Origin: Gemmatimonadota bacterium
Lineage (GTDB): Bacteria > Gemmatimonadota > Gemmatimonadetes > Gemmatimonadales > Gemmatimonadaceae
Reading direction: 5' to 3'
Length of the DNA: 39,913 nucleotides
Assembly (NCBI GenBank): GCA_023249305.1
Contig: JAHFCU010000020.1
Location: 1 to 39,913, forward strand
Under the pieces are notes generated by a model that saw only the letters and a program-made list of their open reading frames with translations, was not told where the DNA came from and made no database searches. The translations under genes were made by a program, and so were the position numbers. This document shows positions 30,828 through 39,018 of this stretch, piece by piece (within the stretch, counting starts at the first letter, position 1; every line of letters starts with the position of its first letter).

Positions 30828-32386
30828 CGCACGACGTCGACATCGCCATCGTCGGCTCGGGCTTTTCAGGGTCCCTGCTGGCGATGATCGCGCGAAAACT
30901 CGGCAGGTCCGTGCTTCTGCTCGAACGCGGGCATCATCCGCGCTTCGTCATCGGCGAGTCGTCCACGCCTCTCGCCAGCCTGCTCATGGAAGAGATCGCG
31001 CGCGAGTACGACTTGCCGCGTCTCCTCCCGCTTGGCAAGTACGGCTCGTGGCGTCGCGCATATCCGAGCGTCGGTTGCGGCCTCAAGCGCGGCTTCAGCT
31101 TCTTCCGGCATGAAGTCGGAGTGCCGTTTGTCGCCGACCCCGAGCATAGCAACCAGTTGCTCGTGGCAGCCGGCCCGCACGATGAGATCGGCGACGTGCA
31201 CTGGTATCGCCCCGACTTCGACCATTTCTTTGTGCGCGAGGCAGTGGCGTTGGGCGCCACGTATCTCGACGGCGTGCAGTTGACAGCATTCACAACGGAA
31301 GCCGGTGGTGCGCGCCTCGCAGCCGATGGGCTCGACGTCCGTGCGCGACTCGTTGTAGACGCCACCGGCCCGCGCGGCTTCCTGCACCGCTATCTGAAGC
31401 TCGGCGAGCGCGAGCTACCGGGATTGCCGGCCACGCAGACGCTGTTCACTCACTTTACCGGTGTGCGCCGCTTCGCTGAGGTCGTGCCGCGCGCATTCGA
31501 CGGCGGTCCGCCCTATGCACCCGATGACGCGGCCGTGCACCACGTCTTTGACGGTGGGTGGATCTGGGTGCTGCGCTTCGACAACGGAATCACCAGCGCG
31601 GGTATCGCCGCCACGGAACCGCTCGCGCGCGAGCTGCGGTTGCACGAGGGCGCGGCGGGCTGGCAGCGGCTGATGGCGCGATTCCCCTCCATCGGCGCGC
31701 AGTTCGCCGACTCGCAAGCGGCGCTGGACTTCACTTGGTGGCCGAAGCTCGCGTTCTTCAGCGACACGATGCGCGGCGGCGGATGGGTGGCGCTGCCGTC
31801 GGCGGCGGGCATCGTGGACCCACTGCTTTCCACGGGCTTTCCGCTCACGCTGCTCGGCGTGCAGCGCGTGGCGCGCGCCATCACGGAGGCGTGGGGTTCA
31901 CCGCGGCTCGGTAAACGACTGGCCGTGTACGCCGAGCGTAGCGCGGATGAACTCCAAACCACATCGCGTCTCGTCGGTGCGCTGTACGACGCCTTCGGAG
32001 ACTGGGAGCGCTTCACCGCGCTCACCTTCCTCTACTTCGCCGCTGCGAGCTTCGCTGAGTCGGCGCGCCGTTTGGGAAACGCAGCGATCGCGGGCGATGC
32101 ATTCCTGCTGGGCGGTCACCGCGCATTCGCGCCGGCACTGCAGAAGTGCCTGCAGTTGGCCGCGGATCTTCGCGCCCAGCCAACGCCGGATCGCCGAGCC
32201 GAGTTAATGGACGCGATCGCGCGGGCCATCGAGCCGGTGAATGTCTCTGGACTGGCGAATGCGGCGCGCCGCAATTGGTATCCAGTCGCCGCCGCTGACC
32301 TGTTCGCCGGTGCCGACAAACTCCGCGCCACGGTGCCGGCCGTGCAGGCGATGCTCGAGCGCTGCGGGTTCTTTCCGCCCTCATAG
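30812..32386 (+). CDS. FAD-dependent oxidoreductase, tryptophan-halogenase-like
   Basis: The protein has 524 residues from the ATG at 30812 (ATG at 30803 adds three residues). FAD-binding Rossmann motif GSGFSG (15-20) in VDIAIVGSGFSGSLLAMIARK; VIGESSTPLASLLMEE matches the GES(T)xP motif of flavin-dependent halogenases and related monooxygenases; VVDATGPRGFLHRYL is the second FAD motif; GGWIWVLRF resembles the halogenase WxWxIP motif but has Leu-Arg in place of Ile-Pro; VDPLLSTGFPLTLLG is the third FAD contact. A halogenase, a hydroxylase or a dehydrogenase are all possible. No flavin reductase lies in the window. Last gene of the three-gene cluster. Confidence 0.83.
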   Translation: MSRHVTHDVDIAIVGSGFSGSLLAMIARKLGRSVLLLERGHHPRFVIGESSTPLASLLMEEIAREYDLPRLLPLGKYGSWRRAYPSVGCGLKRGFSFFRHEVGVPFVADPEHSNQLLVAAGPHDEIGDVHWYRPDFDHFFVREAVALGATYLDGVQLTAFTTEAGGARLAADGLDVRARLVVDATGPRGFLHRYLKLGERELPGLPATQTLFTHFTGVRRFAEVVPRAFDGGPPYAPDDAAVHHVFDGGWIWVLRFDNGITSAGIAATEPLARELRLHEGAAGWQRLMARFPSIGAQFADSQAALDFTWWPKLAFFSDTMRGGGWVALPSAAGIVDPLLSTGFPLTLLGVQRVARAITEAWGSPRLGKRLAVYAERSADELQTTSRLVGALYDAFGDWERFTALTFLYFAAASFAESARRLGNAAIAGDAFLLGGHRAFAPALQKCLQLAADLRAQPTPDRRAELMDAIARAIEPVNVSGLANAARRNWYPVAAADLFAGADKLRATVPAVQAMLERCGFFPPS

Positions 32387-32447
32387 GGGCCGGCGATCAC
32401 CCGGCAGGCTCGGCGTTGAGTGCTTCCACGGCCATGAATTTCTAGCG

Positions 32448-32476
32448 TTGCGCTCGGGGCGGCGTTACTCTTTATG
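32448..32476 (+). promoter_or_regulatory. Candidate promoter of the plug-TMTC pair
   Basis: TTGCGC (32448-32453), a 17-bp spacer and TTTATG (32471-32476), or CTTTAT one base earlier. The transcript would carry a leader of about 75 nt with a 6-bp hairpin GAGGGA/TCCCTC (32488-32493 with 32498-32503), before GGAG and the ATG at 32556. Confidence 0.4.
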
Positions 32477-32555
32477 GTGGTAGTCGAGAGGGATTTCTCC
32501 CTCCGCAACCCCCCTCAGCGGACTGTGCGCCACTGATCGGCGCCCGGAGATTCTC

Positions 32556-33368
32556 ATGATCGTCGCGTCGGCGCGGGTGTTGTTTGTCGCGCTGGTCCTC
32601 TTCGGACTGGCGTTGCCGAACGCGGCCGTGGGCCAGGGTACCACACCGGGCCCGCCGGGCCCCCAGCGCCGGGAACTCGTCGGCTACATACGCGACCCGA
32701 GCGGCGCACCGATCGAAGGCGCCCGTGTGGAGATCGTCGGCGAAAGTGCCCTATCGAACGAGAAGGGGTTGTTCCGTCTCTGGACGCGCAACATCGACAC
32801 CGTCACCATCATGGTGAAGCGCCTCGGCTTCGCCCCGATCGAGGCACAGCTCACCGCGCGCAACAAGCAGTGGGACTCCGTGTACGTCGAGCTTGAACCG
32901 ACCGTGCAAACACTGGGCGGCATGATCGTGACGACATCGCCGACCACGCGCGAACGGTGGATGTCGGAGTTCGAAGAGCGGCGGTCCAAGGGTCTGGGAG
33001 TCTTCCTGACGCGCGACGAGATCGCGGCGCGCAACACCACGCGGCTGTCGGACATTCTGCGCGATCGCCGCGGCATTCAGGTGGTCCACCTCAGCACGGG
33101 TAGCTACGGCGTGCGCTTTGTGACGCACTCCGGCGGGCGCGGCCTCGCGTGCCAGCCCGACATGTGGTTGGATGGCGTACGGGCGCGCGGCATGGAGCTC
33201 GACGAGATCTTCGCGAGCACGGTGGAGGCACTGGAACTGTACGACACGTTCGCGACGGTGCCGCTGCAGTTCACGCATCAGGCGAACACCGTCCCCTGCG
33301 GCACCATCGTGGTCTGGACGCGCGCGCCGGGCCGTGCGAATCGCGAGACCAAGAAGCCGCCGGCATGA
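32556..33368 (+). CDS. Carboxypeptidase-regulatory-like protein with barrel-less TonB plug domain (paralogue B)
   Basis: This 270-residue protein has a Sec signal peptide (about 1-26, ...LPNAAVGQG). Residues about 40-120 form the regulatory-like beta-sandwich (LVGYIRDPSGAPIEGARVEIVG...NEKGLFRLW), and the rest the plug-like tail (FLTRDEIAARNTTRLSDILRDRRGIQVV, MWLDGVRA, VEALELYDTFATVPLQF). Cys199 and Cys248 lie 49 residues apart, exactly as in the paralogue at 10119, and the end CGTIVVWTR is shared. No barrel follows. ATGA overlap with the TMTC-like gene shows translational coupling, which hints that this protein may be handled or modified by that membrane enzyme; this is speculation. Confidence 0.8.
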   Translation: MIVASARVLFVALVLFGLALPNAAVGQGTTPGPPGPQRRELVGYIRDPSGAPIEGARVEIVGESALSNEKGLFRLWTRNIDTVTIMVKRLGFAPIEAQLTARNKQWDSVYVELEPTVQTLGGMIVTTSPTTRERWMSEFEERRSKGLGVFLTRDEIAARNTTRLSDILRDRRGIQVVHLSTGSYGVRFVTHSGGRGLACQPDMWLDGVRARGMELDEIFASTVEALELYDTFATVPLQFTHQANTVPCGTIVVWTRAPGRANRETKKPPA

Positions 33369-35191
33369 CGCGTCGGCGCGCCTCGTGGCTCGCCCCCCTT
33401 GTCGTCGTGCTCGTCACGGCCGTCGCGTTCCTTCCCACCCTGCGTAACGGCTGGGTGTCGTGGGACGACGACAAGAACTTCCTCGAGAACCCGCATTTCC
33501 GCGGACTCGGCTTCGAGCAGCTCCGGTGGATGTGGTCCACGTTCCACCTCGGGCATTATGTGCCCCTCTCGTGGATGTCACTGGGTTTCGACTACCAGCT
33601 GTGGGCTATGGTGCCCGCTGGATACCACGCGACCAGCCTTGCCCTGCATGCGCTGAGCGCCGCACTGCTCTATCACGCGTCGCGCCGACTGATAGTCGCC
33701 GCGAGCAAGACTGACGACGATGGCGCCACGTGGGCGGCGGCGGTCGCCGCGCTGCTCTGGGCCGTGCACCCGCTGCGTGTTGAGTCCGTGGCGTGGATTA
33801 CCGAGCGGCGCGATGTGCTCTCCGGCGTGTTCTACTTCGCCGCGATGCTCACCTATCTGCGCTCCGCTGCGGTCCCCGCAGTTCGCGTACGATGGTACGC
33901 CGCTTCGCTCATCGCCTTCGTCGCCGCGCTGCTGTCCAAGGGTACCGCAGTCACGTTGCCAGCCGTCGTCGCCATCGTGAACGTCTATCCGTTGCGGCGT
34001 GTTGGCGGCGGCGCCGGATGGTGGAGCGACTCCGCGCGACGCGTCTATCTCGAGCTTGCGCCATTCGCCGCACTCTCCGCGCTCTTCAGCGTTGTGACGT
34101 TGGTCGCGCTTCAGCCGGTGGATCAGCTCGCCGTCGGCGGCAAGGTGGCCGTCTCCGCGTACAGTCTGTGGTTCTACTTCGTCAAGACCGTCGTTCCCAC
34201 GGGCCTCTCGCCACTGTACGAGATGCCGCTCAGCATCTCGCTTGGCGAGCCGCGGTTCTTGGCGAGCGTCATATCCGCGGTCCTTCTCGTGATCGTGGTC
34301 TGGCGCGCTGCACGGCGCCTGCCGGCACTCTCGGCTGCGGCGTGCGCGTTTGCCGTGATGATCCTGCCGCTCCTCGGCGTGCACCAGAATGGCCCACAGA
34401 TTGCGGCCGATCGTTACACGTACCTGGCGTCCGCGGCGCTTGCGATGCTCTGCGGTGCGGCGCTTCTGGTTGTCCCACGGCGCTACATCATGCTGTCGCA
34501 ATTGCTCGCGGCCGTGGTCGTGCTGATACTCGGCGCGCTCACGTGGCAACAGACCGGTGTCTGGCGCGACGGTGTATCGCTCTGGTCGCAGGTGCTCCGT
34601 GTCGAGCCGAGCTCATCACGCGGCAACAACAACTTCGGCAACCTGCTGATGCAGCGCGGCGATGTGGACGGCGCATTCGCGCACTACGCGGCCGCCGTTG
34701 CCGCGAACCCACGGTACGCCGAGGCGCACGATAATCTCGGCGTCGCATACACGCGGAAAGACTCGCTCGCGGCTGCCGTGGCGCACTATCGTCTCGCCCT
34801 CGAGAGCGACCCGCGCCATGCCTCCGCACATGTCAATTGGGGCGTGGCGCTTTCGCGACAAGGCGACGTCGAGGACGCCATCGCCCACTATCGCGCCGCG
34901 CTCGCGATTGACCCGTCGCTCGCCGACGCGCACGTGAACTGGGGCAATACCCTCGTCCGCACGGGACGCGCCGCCGAGGCTATCGCACACTACCGCGAAG
35001 CGCTTGAGTTGCGGCCCGGCGATGGTCCCGCGCACCTCAACTGGGGCATCGCGCTCGCGCAGCAGGGCCAGTTCGCCGACGCGATCGAACATTTCCGCGC
35101 GGTGCTCGCCGAGAACGCCGATCAGCCAGACGCCCGTGCCTACCTCGACAAGGCCACGCGCGACCTTGAGGCGCAGTCAGTAAAGCGCTGA
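33365..35191 (+). CDS. TMTC-like membrane glycosyltransferase with C-terminal TPR repeats
   Basis: This 608-residue protein has about ten transmembrane segments in its first 410 residues, then at least five tetratricopeptide repeats (about 420-600; ...NNFGNLLMQRGDVDGAFAHYAAAV, VNWGVALSRQGDVEDAIAHY). The N-terminal LRNGWVSWDDDKNFLENPHF carries the acidic pair expected in GT-C glycosyltransferases, and HPLRVESVAWITERRDVLSG matches the HPxxxExVAxxxxRxDxLS signature of TMTC proteins, the eukaryotic O-mannosyltransferases. Bacterial homologues of this architecture are common but poorly characterised. It probably transfers a lipid-linked sugar to an extracytoplasmic acceptor, with TPRs selecting it. 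Starts inside the stop of the plug gene (ATGA). Confidence 0.85.
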   Translation: MTRRRASWLAPLVVVLVTAVAFLPTLRNGWVSWDDDKNFLENPHFRGLGFEQLRWMWSTFHLGHYVPLSWMSLGFDYQLWAMVPAGYHATSLALHALSAALLYHASRRLIVAASKTDDDGATWAAAVAALLWAVHPLRVESVAWITERRDVLSGVFYFAAMLTYLRSAAVPAVRVRWYAASLIAFVAALLSKGTAVTLPAVVAIVNVYPLRRVGGGAGWWSDSARRVYLELAPFAALSALFSVVTLVALQPVDQLAVGGKVAVSAYSLWFYFVKTVVPTGLSPLYEMPLSISLGEPRFLASVISAVLLVIVVWRAARRLPALSAAACAFAVMILPLLGVHQNGPQIAADRYTYLASAALAMLCGAALLVVPRRYIMLSQLLAAVVVLILGALTWQQTGVWRDGVSLWSQVLRVEPSSSRGNNNFGNLLMQRGDVDGAFAHYAAAVAANPRYAEAHDNLGVAYTRKDSLAAAVAHYRLALESDPRHASAHVNWGVALSRQGDVEDAIAHYRAALAIDPSLADAHVNWGNTLVRTGRAAEAIAHYREALELRPGDGPAHLNWGIALAQQGQFADAIEHFRAVLAENADQPDARAYLDKATRDLEAQSVKR

Positions 35192-35206
35192 GCGGACGCC
35201 CGTGAG

Positions 35207-35255
35207 AGCGACACGGCGCGCGCGACGCAAATGCGTCACGCGCGCCGATGTCGCT
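35207..35255. terminator. Long hairpin between convergent genes
   Basis: Arms 35207-35228 and 35233-35255 are complementary over 22 positions with one mismatch and one bulged base, around an AAAT loop. There is no U-tract. It lies midway between the TMTC-like stop and the convergent membrane-protein stop and probably ends both transcripts or protects their 3' ends. Confidence 0.65.
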
Positions 35256-35288
35256 GCCGCCCTCGCGGCGGTCAGGCGGCTACGAGCG

Positions 35289-36401
35289 CTAGTGCCGAAT
35301 CCAGAATCCCTTCTGCCACCAGAGCGGCGGCACGGGAACCGTGGCCGCCACTGGGCGTGCGTGTGCAAACAGGTCCACCTGCACGTCCGGGTTCCGCAGC
35401 TTCCAGATGACACCGTCGGTGAAGAAGTGGTGGATGGCGATGAAGTAGCTGATCAACACCGGGGCAATGCTGTCGGGACCTGCGCCAAGGAGCGTGGCCG
35501 CAACAGCTTTCGTCGGACCTGGCACGAAGGTCGTCACAAGCATCGTCACGATCACCAAGCCGGCGCAGTACACCACCAACTGCGTCCCCTGGCTGCGCGC
35601 GGTGTTCTTGGCGGCGCGGTTGATCTCGATTCGCGTGGGGAACTCGAGGTACTGCAGCGCATGCGCGAACTGCACGAGGAATAGCCCGACGAGACCGTAC
35701 TTGGCAATCAGCATGTACCAGACGAAGATCGAGGCCCACGCGACGAGGGCCAGGAACGGCGGGTTCTTACCAGTGCGCATCTTCATACGCACGAGTCCGA
35801 CGACGCCCATCAAGGCCGCAAGGAAGGATGCCCAGGTCGCGATCTGGTAGATCGCCTCAACCTGCGAGGGATCCTTCAAGGTCGTCCGCAGGAACCAGAC
35901 CACGTGCCAAGTCAGCAGGATGCGCAGGCCGCCACGAATGAGCCAGTACTCGAGCCGGTCGAAGCGCATCTCATTAAGGTGGGCGTAGGTCACCATCATC
36001 CCCCACGCCTGGCCCGTGTAGTGCCACGCGAGGTACGCGCTGGCGACCGTGAAGAAGACCACCAGCATGAACTGCGATCCTTGCTGCACCTCGAAGAGCG
36101 CATAGACGAGGCACACGAGCATGATCAGCGGTATGCCGATCGTCGCCCACTTGTGCTTAAGGATCGTTTCCTTGTCGCGGTAGACGATGCGGTACGAGGC
36201 CATGAAGTGCGCGTAGTTGATCACGAGCTGCGCCCATGCCACCGTGCCGATCGTCACCCAGTCAATGGGCTGCCCGCTCAGCAGCATCGGGATGAACACG
36301 ATGATCGAGAGCCCTCCCACGCAGAGGAAGTCAACTATCGGCGTGAGAATGGATGTTGAACGCGGGGCGGATGCAGCGGTCGAGCCAGCCATGGACGCCA
36401 T
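35289..36401 (-). CDS. Polytopic membrane protein with conserved-looking histidines, unknown function
   Basis: The protein has 370 residues from the ATG at 36401, which has a strong GGAGG 8 nt upstream. About eight or nine transmembrane segments are visible. Histidines sit in or at the edge of several: INYAHFMASY, LAWHYTGQAWGMM, LLTWHVVWF, VQFAHALQYLEF and IAIHHFFTDGVIWKLRNP. This pattern recalls membrane metalloenzymes (desaturase/hydroxylase or carotenoid-cleaving Brp/Blh types), but the exact histidine spacing of those families is not seen, so no family is assigned. The C-terminus (about 30 residues) is soluble. Stands alone; convergent to the TMTC-like gene and separated by 167 bp from the gene upstream. 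Confidence 0.82.
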   Translation of the reverse strand: MASMAGSTAASAPRSTSILTPIVDFLCVGGLSIIVFIPMLLSGQPIDWVTIGTVAWAQLVINYAHFMASYRIVYRDKETILKHKWATIGIPLIMLVCLVYALFEVQQGSQFMLVVFFTVASAYLAWHYTGQAWGMMVTYAHLNEMRFDRLEYWLIRGGLRILLTWHVVWFLRTTLKDPSQVEAIYQIATWASFLAALMGVVGLVRMKMRTGKNPPFLALVAWASIFVWYMLIAKYGLVGLFLVQFAHALQYLEFPTRIEINRAAKNTARSQGTQLVVYCAGLVIVTMLVTTFVPGPTKAVAATLLGAGPDSIAPVLISYFIAIHHFFTDGVIWKLRNPDVQVDLFAHARPVAATVPVPPLWWQKGFWIRH

Positions 36402-36517
36402 GATCGTTCCTCCGTGAGCGGCGGTTGCGAGCGCAGGGGAACCAACGGGACCGGACAGGGCAATCGGTGCGCGCGTCTGTCGCCGCACGCTGGTGGACAA
36501 TATGAGATGGCCAAGGT

Positions 36518-36556
36518 GCGCCGCGCCAGAGCGCCGCGCCAGAGTGCCACGCCAGA
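36518..36556. repeat. Three 13-bp tandem repeats
   Basis: GCGCCGCGCCAGA twice, then GTGCCACGCCAGA, directly downstream of the stop of the minus-strand gene ending at 36569. No coding role; it could be a 3' untranslated element. Confidence 0.7.
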
Positions 36557-36568
36557 GCGGAGCGCGCG

Positions 36569-39016
36569 CTACGGCGATGTCCGCGTGCGGATCACGATAA
36601 CGCCACACTGGGACCGGAGGCTGCTGTACTTCAGCGGCGTCTGCGCCGGCCCCGCGTAGTACTCGATTGCCTCGATGCGATCCACCGAGATCGAGTGCAG
36701 GTCGAAAAGCGATTCGCCGGGGCGCGCGATGAAGATCGGCAAGTTGTCCAGGTAGACATTCGCATAGCATCCTGGGCGCGCGCCAAAAAGGCTGTCCTCG
36801 CCTCCCGGTGAAAAAGGAGTGCCGCGCGGGCCGCGCCGATTCGTCAGCCACGCGCGGCTTCCCCTTCCAAGCATCACGTCGGCGCCCGGCATCTCAGCCA
36901 TAAGCGCTTCCACGGTCTGCCCTTCCCGCTTCGCAAGATCCTCTCGCGTCAGGAAATGGCCGAGCCCGAGGCGCCGGTTCTCTTCGAATTCCCGCTTCCA
37001 CGGGAGGTTCGATGGCGCGGTCACCGTCACCTCCTCGAGCACTGTCACGCGCGTCAGGATGACGCGATGCTCCACCGTCTGGTTCACCCCGAACGTCAGC
37101 AAGACGTTGAGCGGTCCCCAGCCGACCTTGCGCACGAGCACCGTGTACGTGCCCGGCGTGATGTCGCGCAGCCGGAACTCGCCGCGCTGCGTCGTCAGCA
37201 GGCTCTTGTGCAGCGCCGAAATCACGACTTCGGCGTCCGCCACCGGCTGCCCCGCCGAGTCCGTAACGATGCCCGCGAACTCGGCGCCGGCAACGAGCAG
37301 GGGATCAATGAGCATCGCGGTGCGCGACAGTCGGGAGTCGGCGCTCAGCTGCATCGCGACCGGCGGGGCGCTTCCATCGTCGGAGGCGGCGGTGACCACG
37401 AGGACCGTGCCCACAGGGACGCCGCACAACCGGAAGTTTCCCGATGCGTCGGTGCTCGCGTCGAGGAAGCGCCGGCTCCGCTCGGCGGCCGCGCCCGACG
37501 CCACGCCGGCGGCGGCGTCCATCCATGAAGCAGTCACCTTGAGGTGTCGCGGTGCGGCCGATGCTCCCTCCACGCGGGCAGTGCCGACGATGATCCCTGC
37601 CGCCGCGGCGCTCGTGCCGAAGCGGCGCCCGCAGAGCGTTGCCGTCAGCGCGTCCGGCGACGGCACGTGCACCTCCACCGGCGGCGCACCTTCGGTGACG
37701 ACCGCGCGTACCCGCGTCGCCGTCCCGAGCGAGTCGAGTCCTTTCGTGTGGACCTCGAGCGCGTACTCGCCGGGGATGACTCCGGGAATGGTGAAGCGCC
37801 CCGACGCGTCCGTGGTCGCCTGCATCGCCGTCCCGAGCAGCAAGACGCGGGCATTGACGACGGCGCGTCCGCTCGACGAATCGTTCACCGAGCCGTTCAC
37901 CGAGACCGGCTCGTGCCGCCATAGCGTGTCGGCGCCACGCCAAACAAGGGCGAGCTCGCCGCCGTCCACTTGGAGCGCCGACACGATGGTCTCGGATGTC
38001 GACGTCACCGTACGCCGGCCCACCGGGTTCACGCGAAAGCGCCGCTCGACGACCGGCATGCGGATGTTCCAGCGGGAGATCGCCCACGCGCCGTTGGCCA
38101 TGCGGGCGAACTCCATTGCTCCGCCCGTCCCGGCGTGCTCCTCGTCCACCGAGAGATTCGTATACCGGTACTCGAGTCGGCGCAGCTGCGCCGATGCGCG
38201 ATCGAGCCAGAGCGTGCCCTTGATGTCCTTGATGTTTCGGCGCTCGCGCGTGGGCTCGAACGCGATCCCGAGTTGGCTCTTGTCGCGCGACGACGTCAAT
38301 CGCAGGCAATGATCCTCGGCGAATGTCTGTGAGGTGAGCATGTCGAGGCCCGGCGCGTAGAACACGGTCGAGTCGCCCATCGCGTTAACGAATCCGAGTT
38401 CATGCAGCAGTGGCACCGGCCGTGAAGTCCACGGTTGCCGCACCAGATCCGTGTGAACCGACAACTCCTGTCGCTCGACACTCTTGCCCAGCGCGTCGAG
38501 CGACCGGCGATACGCGACGATCGTCGCCATCACCCCGGACGCGCCCGTGCTCAGGTCGGTCGCGGTGAGGGCGGCACGCACCTGTTCCCATGCCGCGAAC
38601 GTCACGGCCGCGCTGTCCGCCACCGCCCGCCCGCAGACGCTGCTCCCTGTGACACGCACCGTGTCGAGGCCAACCGGAATGCCTGAGAGCGCCAGCCGGC
38701 GCGTGACGGCCTCGCCGCGCCGCATCGCGAACGGCCCCGCCGTAGTGGGCCGGAACCCGATGCGCAGTGTGGCGATGGTGTAGTCCGCATCGCCCGGCGC
38801 CAGCAACGAGAACTGGCCTCGCTCGTCGGTGAGGGCGCGGGCCACCACCTTGCGCGCGCTGTCGAGCAACTGGACCACGACGCCGCTTACCGGTACATCG
38901 GCGACGTCCACGACGACTCCGCGGCCCCACTGCGCTCGGCCGACCGCCGGCGTCCCGAGGGCCAGCACCGCGGCGGCGGCGCAGGTGACAACGCGAATCG
39001 CGCGCAACACTGTCAC
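36569..39016 (-). CDS. Multi-domain carboxypeptidase-regulatory-like protein with barrel-less plug tail (paralogue C)
   Basis: The protein has 815 residues from the GTG at 39016, two bases after the stop of the lipoprotein gene upstream. A signal peptide ends near GTPAVGRAQ. Four regulatory-like beta-sandwiches can be traced: about 30-115 (GVVVQLLDSARKVVARALTD), about 370-450 (VNARVLLLGTAMQATTDASG), about 480-570 (FLDASTDASGNFRLCGVPVG) and about 595-670 (GIVTDSAGQPVADAEVVI). A beta-rich region (about 130-350) of unknown fold lies between the first and second. The C-terminal 135 residues repeat the plug-like tail (FLTREDLAKREGQTVEALMAEMPG, YLDNLPIF, RIEAIEYYAGPAQTPLKY) with Cys750 and Cys804, ending CGVIVIRTR. 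Probably periplasmic or outer-membrane-associated; role unknown. Confidence 0.8.
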   Translation of the reverse strand: MTVLRAIRVVTCAAAAVLALGTPAVGRAQWGRGVVVDVADVPVSGVVVQLLDSARKVVARALTDERGQFSLLAPGDADYTIATLRIGFRPTTAGPFAMRRGEAVTRRLALSGIPVGLDTVRVTGSSVCGRAVADSAAVTFAAWEQVRAALTATDLSTGASGVMATIVAYRRSLDALGKSVERQELSVHTDLVRQPWTSRPVPLLHELGFVNAMGDSTVFYAPGLDMLTSQTFAEDHCLRLTSSRDKSQLGIAFEPTRERRNIKDIKGTLWLDRASAQLRRLEYRYTNLSVDEEHAGTGGAMEFARMANGAWAISRWNIRMPVVERRFRVNPVGRRTVTSTSETIVSALQVDGGELALVWRGADTLWRHEPVSVNGSVNDSSSGRAVVNARVLLLGTAMQATTDASGRFTIPGVIPGEYALEVHTKGLDSLGTATRVRAVVTEGAPPVEVHVPSPDALTATLCGRRFGTSAAAAGIIVGTARVEGASAAPRHLKVTASWMDAAAGVASGAAAERSRRFLDASTDASGNFRLCGVPVGTVLVVTAASDDGSAPPVAMQLSADSRLSRTAMLIDPLLVAGAEFAGIVTDSAGQPVADAEVVISALHKSLLTTQRGEFRLRDITPGTYTVLVRKVGWGPLNVLLTFGVNQTVEHRVILTRVTVLEEVTVTAPSNLPWKREFEENRRLGLGHFLTREDLAKREGQTVEALMAEMPGADVMLGRGSRAWLTNRRGPRGTPFSPGGEDSLFGARPGCYANVYLDNLPIFIARPGESLFDLHSISVDRIEAIEYYAGPAQTPLKYSSLRSQCGVIVIRTRTSP

Positions 39017-39018
39017 GC

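Noticed and set aside
28519..32386. Lasso-peptide cluster
   Set aside because: The ligase resembles the asparagine-synthetase-like cyclase, but there is no leader peptidase (B protein), no RRE domain and no precursor.
32387..32447. Terminator after the flavoprotein gene
   Set aside because: Only a 5-bp GCCGG/CCGGC stem without a U-tract is visible, which is too weak to call.
33578..34549. A 323-codon minus-strand open frame inside the TMTC-like gene
   Set aside because: It has a low-complexity charged composition and is fully antisense to a well-supported membrane protein.
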